Positions 1 to 7,873 of a stretch of 12,767 nt of DNA are shown in pieces (position 1 is the stretch's first letter; every line of letters begins with the position of its first letter). Under the pieces are notes generated by a model that searched no databases, was not told the origin of the DNA, and worked only from the letters and a program-made list of their open reading frames with translations. This DNA comes from Acidobacteriaceae bacterium. Its GTDB lineage: Bacteria > Acidobacteriota > Terriglobia > Terriglobales > Acidobacteriaceae. The stretch lies in NCBI GenBank assembly GCA_031296355.1, contig JARLFX010000272.1, positions 1 through 12,767 on the forward strand, given 5' to 3'. A program made the position numbers and the translations under genes.

Positions 1-183
1 GCTCTTCCCCCACCGCATAACGCGTTGGTTGCTCTGGCTCGATGGAAGGTAACGTCCTTTCTCGCCTGCAGCAGCATCGCTCCACCAAAGCCGTGCTGAT
101 TGAATGGAATCCATAGTGCAAATACTGCGCTCCTGCACATCTGAATTGCTATAGAACCGCTTTTGCAACACTGAGGATTACTT
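1..183. other. Left-edge segment without a convincing complete gene
   Basis: This stretch upstream of the helicase has no complete gene that I can support. A reverse-strand frame is open from an ATG at 114 to the left edge (38 codons, reading MDSIQSARLWW near its start) and could be the beginning of a divergent gene. An AGGAG lies about 15 nt from that ATG, which is too far to be persuasive. The + strand has only a 24-codon frame (42-116). A TATAGA at 150-155 could be a -10 box for the helicase gene, but no good -35 sits 16-18 nt upstream of it. Nothing here resembles an RNA gene. Confidence 0.3.
173..176 (+). promoter_or_regulatory. Shine-Dalgarno GAGG fixing a TTG start for the helicase
   Basis: GAGG lies 7 nt before the TTG at 184. 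The in-frame TGA at 172-174 excludes any earlier start, and no ATG occurs near the N-terminus before the helicase Q-motif region. The TTG start is therefore well supported. Confidence 0.7.
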
Positions 184-1683
184 TTGACACACGCAAATCA
201 CGACGGGAACACCGCCGTTCTGGAAACACCCAAGAACACTACCGCCGCTACCGGCAAGCTTTTTACCGATTTCAACATCTCGCCGATGTTGCAGAACCGC
301 CTGGCAACCGCAGGCTTTGTAACCCCTACCCCGGTCCAGGCCGGTGCGATTCCCCCGGGCCTGGAAGGCCATGACGTGCTCGCCACCGCCTCAACCGGCA
401 CGGGCAAGACGCTGAGCTTCCTGATTCCGCTGATCGAACTGATGGACGCGCACGCTGCGGCCCGCCAGGGACAGGCGAAGACCAAGCCGGTGATCCAGTC
501 GCTCATTCTGCTGCCGACGCGCGAGCTGGCGATGCAGGTGATCGACGTTTACTCGAAGCTGCTGCCCAGCGCGAAGCATGACTCCGCGCTGATCGTTGGC
601 GGCCTGTCAGAGGGCACACAGCTTTCGCAGATCCGCAAGGGCGTTCGCCTGGTGGTTGCCACGCCGGGCCGCCTGGAAGACTTTCTGCGCCGCCGCGAGA
701 TCAACCTCTCGAACGTGGAGATGCTGGTGCTCGACGAAGTGGACCGCATGCTGGATATGGGCTTTCTGCCCTCGATCCGCCGCATTGTGGGCGCGCTTCC
801 GCGCGACCGCCAGACGCTCTGTTACTCGGCCACGCTGGATGCGAATGTGCGCGAGATCGTTCGCGACTATGTGAAGAATCCTGTGCGCATCGAGATCGGC
901 TCGGTACTGAAGCCGAGTGATCGCGTGGAGCTTCGCGGCTTCCACGTGACCAGCGACAAGAAGATCGGCCTGCTGGAGCACATGCTGAACACCGAGGAAG
1001 GCACCTTCCTGGTCTTCTCGCGCACCAAGCACGGCGCAGACCGCATTGCACGCCGCCTGGAAAAGAATGGCCACGACGTTACCGTGATCCACGGCGACCG
1101 TTCGCAGTCGCAGCGCACCGCTGCACTGGCCAGCTTCTCCAAGGGCAGGCACCGCATTTTGGTGGCAACGGACGTTGCCGCTCGCGGCATTGACGTGCAG
1201 CACATTGCGCACGTGGTGAACTACGATCTGCCGGGTTCCACGGAAGACTTCGTTCACCGCATTGGCCGTACCGGTCGCGCTTCGGACCGCGGCGTCGCGA
1301 CAACCTTCGTACTGCCGCAGGAACGCTCTGACGTGAAGCGCATGGAGCGCGAGCTGAAGACGCAGTTCAACTGGATGGAAGTGGACGCTTCCATCAAGAA
1401 GGAAGAGCGCAATGCGCCGATCGATACCCGCAAGGTGGATAACCTGCTGAGCATGGAGACGCGTAGCTGGAAGAGCGGCGACGCTGCTCCGGCAGTGCAG
1501 AAGCCCGGCGGCATTGGCGACAATGAAGGACCGAAGCGCCAGGGTGGCGGCGGTTTTGGCAAACGCAGCGGCGGTTTTGGCGGCGGCGGAAATCGCAGCG
1601 GTGGCGGCGGAAGCCGTTTTGGCCGCTCCAGCAGCAGCCGTTCGGCGGGAGCAACACACCGCACCGGTTCACGCGGACGCTAA
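184..1683 (+). CDS. DEAD-box ATP-dependent RNA helicase (RhlE-like) with Gly-rich tail
   Basis: This is an ATP-dependent RNA helicase of superfamily 2, expected in the cytoplasm and acting on structured RNA (ribosome assembly, mRNA decay or cold adaptation in related proteins). All core motifs are visible in order in the 499 residues: Q motif with F30 and TPTPVQ 47-52, motif I ASTGTGKT 69-76, PTREL 111-115, TPGR 160-163, motif II DEVD 184-187, SAT 215-217, ATDVAARGID 328-337, and HRIGRTGRA 358-366. Motif II reads DEVD where most members have DEAD, but the catalytic D and E are intact. After about residue 440 the protein becomes a Gly/Arg/Ser-rich low-complexity tail with FGK, FGG and SRFG blocks, typical of RNA-binding extensions. 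The start is TTG with GAGG 7 nt upstream. The family is certain. The subfamily name (RhlE versus other DEAD-box groups) is not settled from sequence alone. Confidence 0.95.
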   Translation: MTHANHDGNTAVLETPKNTTAATGKLFTDFNISPMLQNRLATAGFVTPTPVQAGAIPPGLEGHDVLATASTGTGKTLSFLIPLIELMDAHAAARQGQAKTKPVIQSLILLPTRELAMQVIDVYSKLLPSAKHDSALIVGGLSEGTQLSQIRKGVRLVVATPGRLEDFLRRREINLSNVEMLVLDEVDRMLDMGFLPSIRRIVGALPRDRQTLCYSATLDANVREIVRDYVKNPVRIEIGSVLKPSDRVELRGFHVTSDKKIGLLEHMLNTEEGTFLVFSRTKHGADRIARRLEKNGHDVTVIHGDRSQSQRTAALASFSKGRHRILVATDVAARGIDVQHIAHVVNYDLPGSTEDFVHRIGRTGRASDRGVATTFVLPQERSDVKRMERELKTQFNWMEVDASIKKEERNAPIDTRKVDNLLSMETRSWKSGDAAPAVQKPGGIGDNEGPKRQGGGGFGKRSGGFGGGGNRSGGGGSRFGRSSSSRSAGATHRTGSRGR

Positions 1684-1765
1684 TTGAAACCGGGCATACG
1701 TCGCAGCGCGCAACAAGCCTGTGATGTGTGCCCTGTAGCTTATCTGGAACAACTGCATACCTCAG

Positions 1766-1819
1766 GGGCTAAAGCCCGGATGGGGGTGGAGCTTGCACTG
1801 TGCGGGTTAAAACCCGCAC
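1766..1819. repeat. Pair of tight palindromes with TAAA loops (possible dispersed repeat)
   Basis: Two hairpin-forming palindromes lie in the 163-bp gap before the ABC-F gene. The first is GGGC-TAAA-GCCC at 1766-1777. The second, at 1800-1819, has a perfect 8-bp stem (GTGCGGGT with ACCCGCAC) around the same TAAA loop. They are flanked by related words, CCTCAGGGGC and CCTTAGAGGC, giving a quasi-symmetric unit from about 1760 to 1832. From memory, similar CTAAAGCC/TTAAAACCC palindromes recur in intergenic regions of acidobacterial genomes, so this may be a copy of a REP-like element. It is not a classic terminator because no T-run follows. The unit may be transcribed as part of the ABC-F leader. 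Confidence 0.5.
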
Positions 1820-1846
1820 CTACCTTAGAGGCAAAGGCAACAAACC

Positions 1847-3466
1847 ATGATTTCTGTCAGCAACGTGAGCATGCGGTACGGCGCCAAAGTACTGTTTGAA
1901 GATGTTTCAACGACCTTTACCGACGGACGCCGCTATGGCTTGACCGGGCCGAATGGCGCGGGCAAATCGACGTTTATGAAGATCCTGACCGGCGAACTGG
2001 ACGCGCAAAAGGGCACCGTGGTGCGCCCGCGGAAGTTTGGCGTGCTGCGCCAGGACCAGTTCGCGTTTGACGCGTATCGCGTGATCGATACCGTGATCAT
2101 GGGCAACAAGGGCCTGTGGGCCGCGCTGGAAGAGCGCGAGATCATCTACAACAAAGCGGAGCTGACGGACGACGACGGCATCCGGCTGGGCGAGCTGGAA
2201 GGCATTGTGGGCGATGAGGACGGCTATGAGGCCGAAGCCAACGCCGCGATTCTGCTACAGGGTTTGGATATTGCCGACGAGTTGCACGAGCGGCTGATGG
2301 GCGAGCTACAGGGCGGGCAGAAGGTGCGTGTGCTGCTGGCACAGGCGCTGTTTGGCAATCCGGAGGCGTTGCTGCTGGATGAGCCGACGAACCATCTTGA
2401 TCTGGAATCGATCCACTGGCTGCAGGAGTTTCTGAATCACTTCGAAGGCACGTTGATCACGGTCTCGCATGACCGGCATTTTCTGAACAATGTATGCACG
2501 CATATTGCGGATATCGATTACGAGACGATCATCACGTACAACGGCGGATATGACGATATGGTGCTGCAGAAGACGGCAGTACGCACGCGGCTGGAGTCGC
2601 AGAATGAGCAGCGCGAGAAAAAAATCGAGCAGCTCAATGACTTCATCGCGCGCTTCAGCGCAGGTACGCGTTCGAGCCAGGTGAATTCGCGCAAGAAGGA
2701 AGTGGAGCGGTTGCAGACGACGGAGCTTGCACGCTCTAACATTGCGCGCCCGTACATTCGCTTTGAACAGTTGCGGCCTTCGGGCAGGCACGTGCTGGAG
2801 TTTGAAGACGTGTGCAAGAGCTATGGCGATCACCACGTGGTTAAGAATTTCACCGCAGCACTGGTGCGGGGCGAGAAGGTCTGCCTGACGGGACGCAACG
2901 GTCTGGGCAAGACGACTCTGCTGAAGGCGCTGCTGGCCAATGGCCCCGGCGTGGAAGACACGGATGTTTCCATCGACTCTGGCAAGGTGAAGTGGGGACA
3001 TGAGGCGCTGATCGGTTACTTTGCACAGGATCACACAGGGGCGATTCCCCATGGCATGACCGTGGAGCAGTGGCTGCATTCTTATGATCCGCAGAAGACG
3101 AAGGAAGACATTCGCGGGATCCTGGGACAGATGCTGTTCAAGGGTGAAGAGGGCGAGAAGCAGACCGCGGCGCTCTCAGGCGGCGAGACGGCGCGCCTGC
3201 TCTTCTGCAAGCTGATGCTGCAGAAGCCGAACATCCTGGTGCTGGACGAGCCGACGAACCATCTTGACCTGGAAGCCATCAACGCGGTGAACATCGCGCT
3301 GCAGAAGTTCGAGGGCACGGTGTTTCTGGTCACGCACGATGAAGACCTGCTGGACGAAGTCGCAACGCGCATATGGCACTTCAGCGCAAACGGCATTGAA
3401 GATCACAAGGGACCGTATGCGGAGTTTCTTACCGCGAACGGCATGAGCACGAGCGTGCGCGGCTAA
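1847..3466 (+). CDS. ybiT: ABC-F family ATPase, YbiT-type
   Basis: This soluble ABC-F protein has two nucleotide-binding domains and no membrane segment. Members of this class bind the ribosomal E site and modulate translation; the cellular role of YbiT itself is poorly defined. In the 539 residues, NBD1 has Walker A GPNGAGKST 34-42, a signature reading LQGGQ (154-158) and not LSGGQ, Walker B ending in LLLDEPT 175-181, and H-loop SHDR 207-210. A charged helical linker spans about 240-305. NBD2 has Walker A GRNGLGKTT 349-357, signature LSGGE 443-447, LVLDEPT 464-470 and THDE 496-499. Length and wording (RQDQFAF 68-74, DTVIMG 81-86, IRFEQ 304-308) match Escherichia coli YbiT (about 530 residues) closely. 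The ATG is preceded by AAGG at 9 nt spacing. The gene ends in TAATG, overlapping the next gene by one base. Confidence 0.93.
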   Translation: MISVSNVSMRYGAKVLFEDVSTTFTDGRRYGLTGPNGAGKSTFMKILTGELDAQKGTVVRPRKFGVLRQDQFAFDAYRVIDTVIMGNKGLWAALEEREIIYNKAELTDDDGIRLGELEGIVGDEDGYEAEANAAILLQGLDIADELHERLMGELQGGQKVRVLLAQALFGNPEALLLDEPTNHLDLESIHWLQEFLNHFEGTLITVSHDRHFLNNVCTHIADIDYETIITYNGGYDDMVLQKTAVRTRLESQNEQREKKIEQLNDFIARFSAGTRSSQVNSRKKEVERLQTTELARSNIARPYIRFEQLRPSGRHVLEFEDVCKSYGDHHVVKNFTAALVRGEKVCLTGRNGLGKTTLLKALLANGPGVEDTDVSIDSGKVKWGHEALIGYFAQDHTGAIPHGMTVEQWLHSYDPQKTKEDIRGILGQMLFKGEEGEKQTAALSGGETARLLFCKLMLQKPNILVLDEPTNHLDLEAINAVNIALQKFEGTVFLVTHDEDLLDEVATRIWHFSANGIEDHKGPYAEFLTANGMSTSVRG

Positions 3467-3876
3467 TGCGCATCCCCGAGATGCCGATTCCAGAGCTGGT
3501 GGATCGCACAGCGAAGAACGTGCTGGGCGGGCCGCTGGAACTGTGCAGCTATGATCCGCTTACGGGCTTCTACCGCACGGGGTGTTGCGAAACTGGCGCC
3601 GAAGACGTGGGCATGCATACCGTGTGCATCATTGTTGACGATGCGTTTCTCGCAGCATCGAAGGCTGCCGGCAACGACCTGTCTACGCCGACGGAAAGTT
3701 TTCCAGGGCTGCAATCGGGAGATCGCTGGTGCTTGTGTGCCACGCGATGGCACCAGGCGTATGAGCTGGGATTTGCGCCGCGTGTGGTGTTGGCAGCTAC
3801 GCACGAAGCGACGCTGGAGATTGTTCCGCTGCGGATACTGCTGACCTATGCCGTGACGACGGAACGACCAAACTGA
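3466..3876 (+). CDS. DUF2237 family protein
   Basis: A 136-residue cytoplasmic protein with no signal peptide. It matches the DUF2237 family from memory: an NVLGGPLELC segment at 18-27, TGFYRTGCCETG at 33-44, EDVG-HTVC at 46-54, GNDLSTP at 69-75, GDRWCLCA at 85-92, and the ATHEATLE ending at 111-118. Six cysteines (27, 40, 41, 54, 89, 91) fall mostly in the conserved blocks, which hints at metal or redox chemistry, but no function is established. The ATG overlaps the TAA of the ABC-F gene (TAATG) and has no clear Shine-Dalgarno, so translation probably depends on coupling to the upstream gene. A second ATG at 3481 is an alternative start that would leave the conserved region intact. Confidence 0.85.
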   Translation: MRIPEMPIPELVDRTAKNVLGGPLELCSYDPLTGFYRTGCCETGAEDVGMHTVCIIVDDAFLAASKAAGNDLSTPTESFPGLQSGDRWCLCATRWHQAYELGFAPRVVLAATHEATLEIVPLRILLTYAVTTERPN

Positions 3877-3972
3877 AGGCGCAGTAATCACAGATGAGAT
3901 CTCCTGAATTTCAGAGGAGCTGGCGCTTTTCATCCAATCATCATAAGAAATTAATATGCTTCGTATAAAAAG

Positions 3973-4000
3973 AAAATGCGGCCAATAAAGCCGCTGTTTT
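3973..4000 (+). terminator. Probable intrinsic terminator after the ybiT-DUF2237 unit
   Basis: A GCGGC (3978-3982)/GCCGC (3990-3994) stem with a 7-nt loop is flanked by AAAA on the left and TGTTTT on the right. The flanking A and T runs can extend the stem across a small internal loop. A second weak hairpin, CTCCT...AGGAG, lies at about 3901-3919. The 3973-4000 element is the better terminator candidate, although its core stem is only 5 bp. Confidence 0.5.
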
Positions 4001-4004
4001 CCGC

Positions 4005-4127
4005 TTGACTCGCCACGCGCCGTACCGGAATCTAGATACATAACAACAACATATTGCCTGAGCCGAAGCGGACAACCGTAGCGGCATCGCTATCTTTACT
4101 TGACCCTAGCAAGCAGAGCAATACAGG
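4005..4127 (+). promoter_or_regulatory. Candidate promoter region of the TonB-dependent receptor gene
   Basis: Two TTGAC-type -35 boxes lie in this leader: TTGACT at 4005-4010 and TTGACC at 4100-4105. The second is followed after 16 nt by TACAGG (4122-4127), a weak -10. The first has no good -10 at 17 nt. An imperfect inverted repeat (GCCG..CGG / CCG..CGGC) spans 4062-4085 and could be an operator or leader hairpin. Which promoter is used cannot be settled from sequence. Confidence 0.3.
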
Positions 4128-4155
4128 TCCCTCGACATTCATCCATTCACCCTTT

Positions 4156-4160
4156 AGAGG
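4156..4160 (+). promoter_or_regulatory. Shine-Dalgarno AGAGG setting the receptor start at 4169
   Basis: AGAGG lies 8 nt before the ATG at 4169, and a signal peptide begins immediately at that ATG. The frame is open back to a TTG at 4100, but that would bury the signal peptide behind 23 unrelated residues. Confidence 0.8.
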
Positions 4161-4168
4161 CCAGCATA

Positions 4169-7100
4169 ATGACAGCTTCCCGATCCGTATTTCATAAAAT
4201 TCTTTGTATTGTTGCTCTGCTTGCAGTGGCATGCCTGCCACTTGCGGCGCAGACCGCTGCAACCGGCACGATCAACGGCACGGTGACAGACGCCTCCGGC
4301 GCCTCCATTCCAAACGCCGCCGTGATCATCAAGAACACGGACACCGGCGCGGTTCGCAATATCGTTACGAAGAGCGATGGCAGCTATACTCTGCCGTTCC
4401 TGCAGTCTGGCCACTATGAGGTCATTGCCAGCGCGGCCAACTTCGGGACGCTGGACCATAAGGGTCTGACGCTGACGGTGGGTCAAACGCTGACGGTGAA
4501 TGCGGCTCTGGCAGCAGCTTCCGTATCCACCGAAGTGGTGGTGACGAACGAAGCTCCGCTGATCGATACGCAGAAGGTGGAATCGTCGCAGACGGTCACA
4601 TCAGAGTACATCTCGAATCTTCCGGTCAACGGACGCCGCTGGGACAACTTTGTATTGCTGACGCCGAATGTTGCGCCGGACGGCACCAGCGGCCTGGTGA
4701 GCTATCGCGGCATCTCCGGCCTCTACAACAGCAATATGGTGGACGGCCTGAGCAACCAGCAGGCGCTCTTCAATGAAGCGCGCGGCCGTTCGCTGGGCGC
4801 GCCGTATGTGTATTCACAAGACTCCATCAAGGAGTTCCAGTCCACGGTCTCAGGTTACTCGGCTGAGTTCGGCGGCGCTGCCGGCGGCGTGGTGAACGCC
4901 ATCACCAAGTCCGGTACCAATGCGGTACACGGCGACCTGTTCTACATGCTGCGCTATCCGACGCTGAATGCGCTGGATCCATATTCGAAGTGGAGCGCGC
5001 TGCACAACGGCGGCAATCCGGCGCTGCTGACGCAGACGGTCCATCAGCAGCAGCAGTTTGGCGGTAGCGTGGGCGGTCCGATTATCAAGGACAAGCTTTT
5101 CTACTTCTTCACCTATGACGGCTTCCGCCGCGTGAACCCGATCCTGTATACGAGCAGCACTTCAGCAGCAGCGCTGCAGGCATACGCGACCCCCTCATCC
5201 TCATCTACGTGCCCCTCGCCGCTCACGCAAACACAGTGCCTTGCAGCAGCGAACTTCCTTGTCGGCGAGACCACGGGAGCATATTCCCGCAACACCAAGC
5301 AGGACATCTTCTTCCCCAAGCTGGATTTTCAGCCGACGTCGAAGGACCACATTCAGACCAGCTTCCTGTGGCAGGATTTCCACCTGCCGAACGGCTATAA
5401 CACCTCTCCGACTGCCAACAACAGCGGTATCCAGGCCAACGGCACTGTGAACTTCCATGAGCGCTTCTACATTGCCACATGGGACCGCGTGCTGAGTGCA
5501 ACGACAGCTAATTCCCTTCGCTTCCAATGGGCGCGCGATCTTGAAACTGCTACCGCTAACGGGCCTGGACCAGCAGCCAGCCTTACCAACATTGGCGCAT
5601 ACGGCGAAGGCATTGCCATTCCCCGCGAAGCAGAACCAGATGAGCACCGCTGGGAGATCTTTGACGTGATCTCGCAGACGCGCGGCAAGCACACGCTGAA
5701 GGCGGGCGTGGATCTGAACTTCATTCACGAGATCATGATCAACCTGTTCCAGGGCAACGGTAACTACAGCTACAGCGGCAGCAATACCGCAGCCTTTGGT
5801 AACTGGGTACAGGACGTTTACAACGTGAACGGCGGCCTGCACTATACCAGCTTCACGCAGGTGGTAGACCCTATTACCGGCCAGGGCAAGGATGATTTCT
5901 GGAGCAAAAACCTGGCAGCATTTGCCGAGGATTCCTGGAAGATCACATCCACATTCACGCTGACCGCCGGCGTTCGCTATGACACGCAACTGGTACCGCA
6001 ACCGCCCATGCCGCTGACGACAACAAACGGCACCCCGGATGCATATGCGGCCAGCTTCACCACGAAGATCAACACCAACTATAAGATGTTCCAGCCGCGC
6101 ATCGGCTTCGCGTGGAATCCGCTGCCTGGCACGGTACTTCGCGGCGGCTACGGCATCTTCTACGGCCTGGCGCCGCTGAGCTCGTACTACAACGTACGCG
6201 TGGAGAACGGCGTCTTCCAGAAGCAGTACAACTTTAATCCTGTGGGCGGAGCGGGCGGCACCTATCCCTATGCAGCTCTGGCTGGCCTGAATGTTCTATT
6301 CACGCCGCCGGGCCTGCCGCTGGCCGCGCCATTCGCTGGCGCACACACACCGACGGCAGTGGGCTTGCCCGTAGCCAATGCATCGCTCAGCCCGCACGGC
6401 ATGTCGCCGACCTTCACAGTGCCCTATACGCACTCGTGGGACCTGGCGGTAGAGCAGCAGCTGACACCGAGCACCTCACTGACGCTTTCGTACGTGGGAA
6501 CGCGAGGCATGCGCCTGCCCTACTCTATTGACGTGAATGTCCCGACGTACACGGGCGCAACCCGTACCTATGACGTAGTGAACGCGTCTGGTACGACTAC
6601 ATCCACGGTGACGGTTCCCTTCTATCCGTCAACCGGCACCAAGCCCGATCCAAACCTGGGTAATTTTTCCGTGGTCTACAGCGGCCTGAACACCTGGTAT
6701 AACGCTGGAACCATTACGCTGAACCAGAAGATGAAGTACGGCTTCTCCGCACTGCTGAACTACACCTGGGCACACAACACCGATACCGGCCAGACGACCG
6801 GCGGCGGCAACGGCGTGAACAGTGGCGGCGGCGCCTTCTTCGGTACGGACCCGATCCTGGACCCATACAACATCAAGGAGAAGTACTCCAATCCGTCCAT
6901 CAACATGACGCGTGAGGCCGCGCGGTCTGATCTGGACATGCGCGAACGGTTCGTAGGCAGCATCATCTACCAGTCCAACTTCCACTTCAGCAACGGGCTG
7001 GCACGCTATGCGGCCAATGGCTGGGTGCTATCCGGCACGGCAACCGAGAACACCGGTTTCCCGTTCACGGCGATCACGTCTGGCAATCCCAGCTCCTGCT

Positions 7101-7582
7101 CCACGCCAACTACAACGATTGTTGGCGGTGTCCCAGTGACCACCGGTTGCACCACTGTCGCTCTTGCGCCGTTTGACGGCGGCGCAACTGGCGGCGCGGA
7201 CAACACCAACAACTCCGGTTCCGGTACGATTGCCCGCGCGCCGCATGTGAAGCGCAACGGCTACTCCGGCCCCGGCATTCATAACATCGACTTCCGGATT
7301 GGACGCGATTTCCCGGTCTTCAAGACAATGAAGCTCCAGTTGCAGGGTGAAGCGTTCAACCTGTTCAACCACCGCAATGGTCTGGGTGTAGCAAACACAG
7401 GCTTCGCGTTCGTCAACCCCAGCGATGCTGCGAGCAATGCGACAACCTGCCCGCTCTCAAGCCATACCAACACCTGTATCGCACCGTACACCAGCGCACC
7501 GGCATTCGGTCAGATCAATTCAACCAGCGGTACGCTGTATGGTGCACGTCAACTACAGGTCACAGCCAAGCTGTTCTTCTAA
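4169..7582 (+). CDS. Oar-like TonB-dependent outer-membrane receptor with carboxypeptidase-regulatory-like domain
   Basis: An outer-membrane beta-barrel protein of 1137 residues. An N-terminal signal peptide (charged start, hydrophobic ILCIVALLAVACLPLAA core, cleavage probably near residue 27) is followed by a carboxypeptidase-regulatory-like beta-sandwich at about 33-115 (GTVTDASGASIPNA and SDGSYTLPFL are the diagnostic words). The plug domain follows at about 127-252 (LPVNGR at 151-156, DSIKEF, SAEFGGAAGGVVNAITKSG). The rest is a long barrel ending in aromatic KLFF, with the family's AFNLFNHRN motif near the C-terminus. Such receptors in Acidobacteriota are thought to import polymers or other large substrates using TonB energy, but the ligand cannot be read from sequence. 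No sugar-degradation gene, sigma/anti-sigma pair or TonB/ExbBD gene is adjacent, so it appears to be a single-gene unit ending at the 7619-7653 terminator. Confidence 0.93.
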   Translation: MTASRSVFHKILCIVALLAVACLPLAAQTAATGTINGTVTDASGASIPNAAVIIKNTDTGAVRNIVTKSDGSYTLPFLQSGHYEVIASAANFGTLDHKGLTLTVGQTLTVNAALAAASVSTEVVVTNEAPLIDTQKVESSQTVTSEYISNLPVNGRRWDNFVLLTPNVAPDGTSGLVSYRGISGLYNSNMVDGLSNQQALFNEARGRSLGAPYVYSQDSIKEFQSTVSGYSAEFGGAAGGVVNAITKSGTNAVHGDLFYMLRYPTLNALDPYSKWSALHNGGNPALLTQTVHQQQQFGGSVGGPIIKDKLFYFFTYDGFRRVNPILYTSSTSAAALQAYATPSSSSTCPSPLTQTQCLAAANFLVGETTGAYSRNTKQDIFFPKLDFQPTSKDHIQTSFLWQDFHLPNGYNTSPTANNSGIQANGTVNFHERFYIATWDRVLSATTANSLRFQWARDLETATANGPGPAASLTNIGAYGEGIAIPREAEPDEHRWEIFDVISQTRGKHTLKAGVDLNFIHEIMINLFQGNGNYSYSGSNTAAFGNWVQDVYNVNGGLHYTSFTQVVDPITGQGKDDFWSKNLAAFAEDSWKITSTFTLTAGVRYDTQLVPQPPMPLTTTNGTPDAYAASFTTKINTNYKMFQPRIGFAWNPLPGTVLRGGYGIFYGLAPLSSYYNVRVENGVFQKQYNFNPVGGAGGTYPYAALAGLNVLFTPPGLPLAAPFAGAHTPTAVGLPVANASLSPHGMSPTFTVPYTHSWDLAVEQQLTPSTSLTLSYVGTRGMRLPYSIDVNVPTYTGATRTYDVVNASGTTTSTVTVPFYPSTGTKPDPNLGNFSVVYSGLNTWYNAGTITLNQKMKYGFSALLNYTWAHNTDTGQTTGGGNGVNSGGGAFFGTDPILDPYNIKEKYSNPSINMTREAARSDLDMRERFVGSIIYQSNFHFSNGLARYAANGWVLSGTATENTGFPFTAITSGNPSSCSTPTTTIVGGVPVTTGCTTVALAPFDGGATGGADNTNNSGSGTIARAPHVKRNGYSGPGIHNIDFRIGRDFPVFKTMKLQLQGEAFNLFNHRNGLGVANTGFAFVNPSDAASNATTCPLSSHTNTCIAPYTSAPAFGQINSTSGTLYGARQLQVTAKLFF

Positions 7583-7618
7583 CCCCTCAACCGCAGGCGC
7601 ACAACGCACCTGCAAATC

Positions 7619-7653
7619 AAAAGCGGCCCCGGCGAAAACCGGGGCCGCTTTTT
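7619..7653. terminator. Strong bidirectional intrinsic terminator
   Basis: A perfect 10-bp GC stem, GCGGCCCCGG (7623-7632) with CCGGGGCCGC (7639-7648), encloses a CGAAAA loop. AAAA on the left and TTTTT on the right extend the pairing. It sits 36 nt after the receptor stop codon. Read on the - strand it also ends in a T-run, so it may terminate the transcript carrying the 100-residue gene and tRNA-Arg. Confidence 0.93.
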
Positions 7654-7783
7654 CTTGTCCCTGCAATTTTGCCTGAAGCGCGCCTGCATGCCGCGAGCCC
7701 ACAGAGGGACGCAACATGCGACAGCAATTGGAGCGGGAAGACTGCCCGATGAGGGAACTTTTCTGATGTCCAGGAGGGGGGAA
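7654..7783. other. Spacer between terminator and tRNA 3' end
   Basis: About 130 bases with no gene I can support. Two short + frames cross it but have no Shine-Dalgarno and no family resemblance, and one of them runs antisense into the tRNA. No integrase fragment or duplicated tRNA 3' end is present, so there is no sign of an integrated element at this tRNA. Confidence 0.5.
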
Positions 7784-7860
7784 TGGTGCGCCCGAGAGGA
7801 TTCGAACCTCTGGCCTACAGCTTCGGAGGCTGCCGCTCTATCCAGCTGAGCTACGGGCGC
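7784..7860 (-). tRNA. tRNA-Arg (anticodon CCG)
   Basis: On the - strand this folds as a complete 77-nt tRNA with encoded CCA. The acceptor stem GCGCCCG pairs with CGGGCGC, the D-arm stem is GCTC/GAGC, and the anticodon stem GCAGC/GCTGT has loop CTCCGAA, giving anticodon CCG (7824-7826 on the + strand as CGG). The T-arm is AGAGG-TTCGAAT-CCTCT, with discriminator A and then CCA. It reads CGG arginine codons. It begins 13 nt after the stop codon of the small gene at 7874-8176 on the same strand, so the two may share a transcript that would need processing. Confidence 0.97.
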
Positions 7861-7873
7861 GTCTGCTGTTAGT

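Noticed and set aside
607..1659. 350-codon reverse-strand open frame
   Set aside because: Antisense to the DEAD-box gene; low-complexity Ala/Arg/His-rich product without any family motif, as expected of GC-rich shadows.
1684..1899. 71-codon + frame between the helicase and ABC-F genes
   Set aside because: It starts at the helicase stop with no Shine-Dalgarno, runs through the palindromes and overlaps the ABC-F start in another frame. Its translation merely reads the repeat.
5201..6001. 266-codon reverse-strand open frame
   Set aside because: Antisense to the receptor gene, with no recognisable domain or ribosome-binding site.
7425..7849. Two short + frames (7425-7676 and 7655-7849)
   Set aside because: They overlap the receptor gene end, the terminator and the antisense of tRNA-Arg, and have no Shine-Dalgarno or family resemblance.
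7654..7860. Integration site at tRNA-Arg
   Set aside because: No integrase gene, no repeated tRNA 3' end and no change in composition next to the tRNA.
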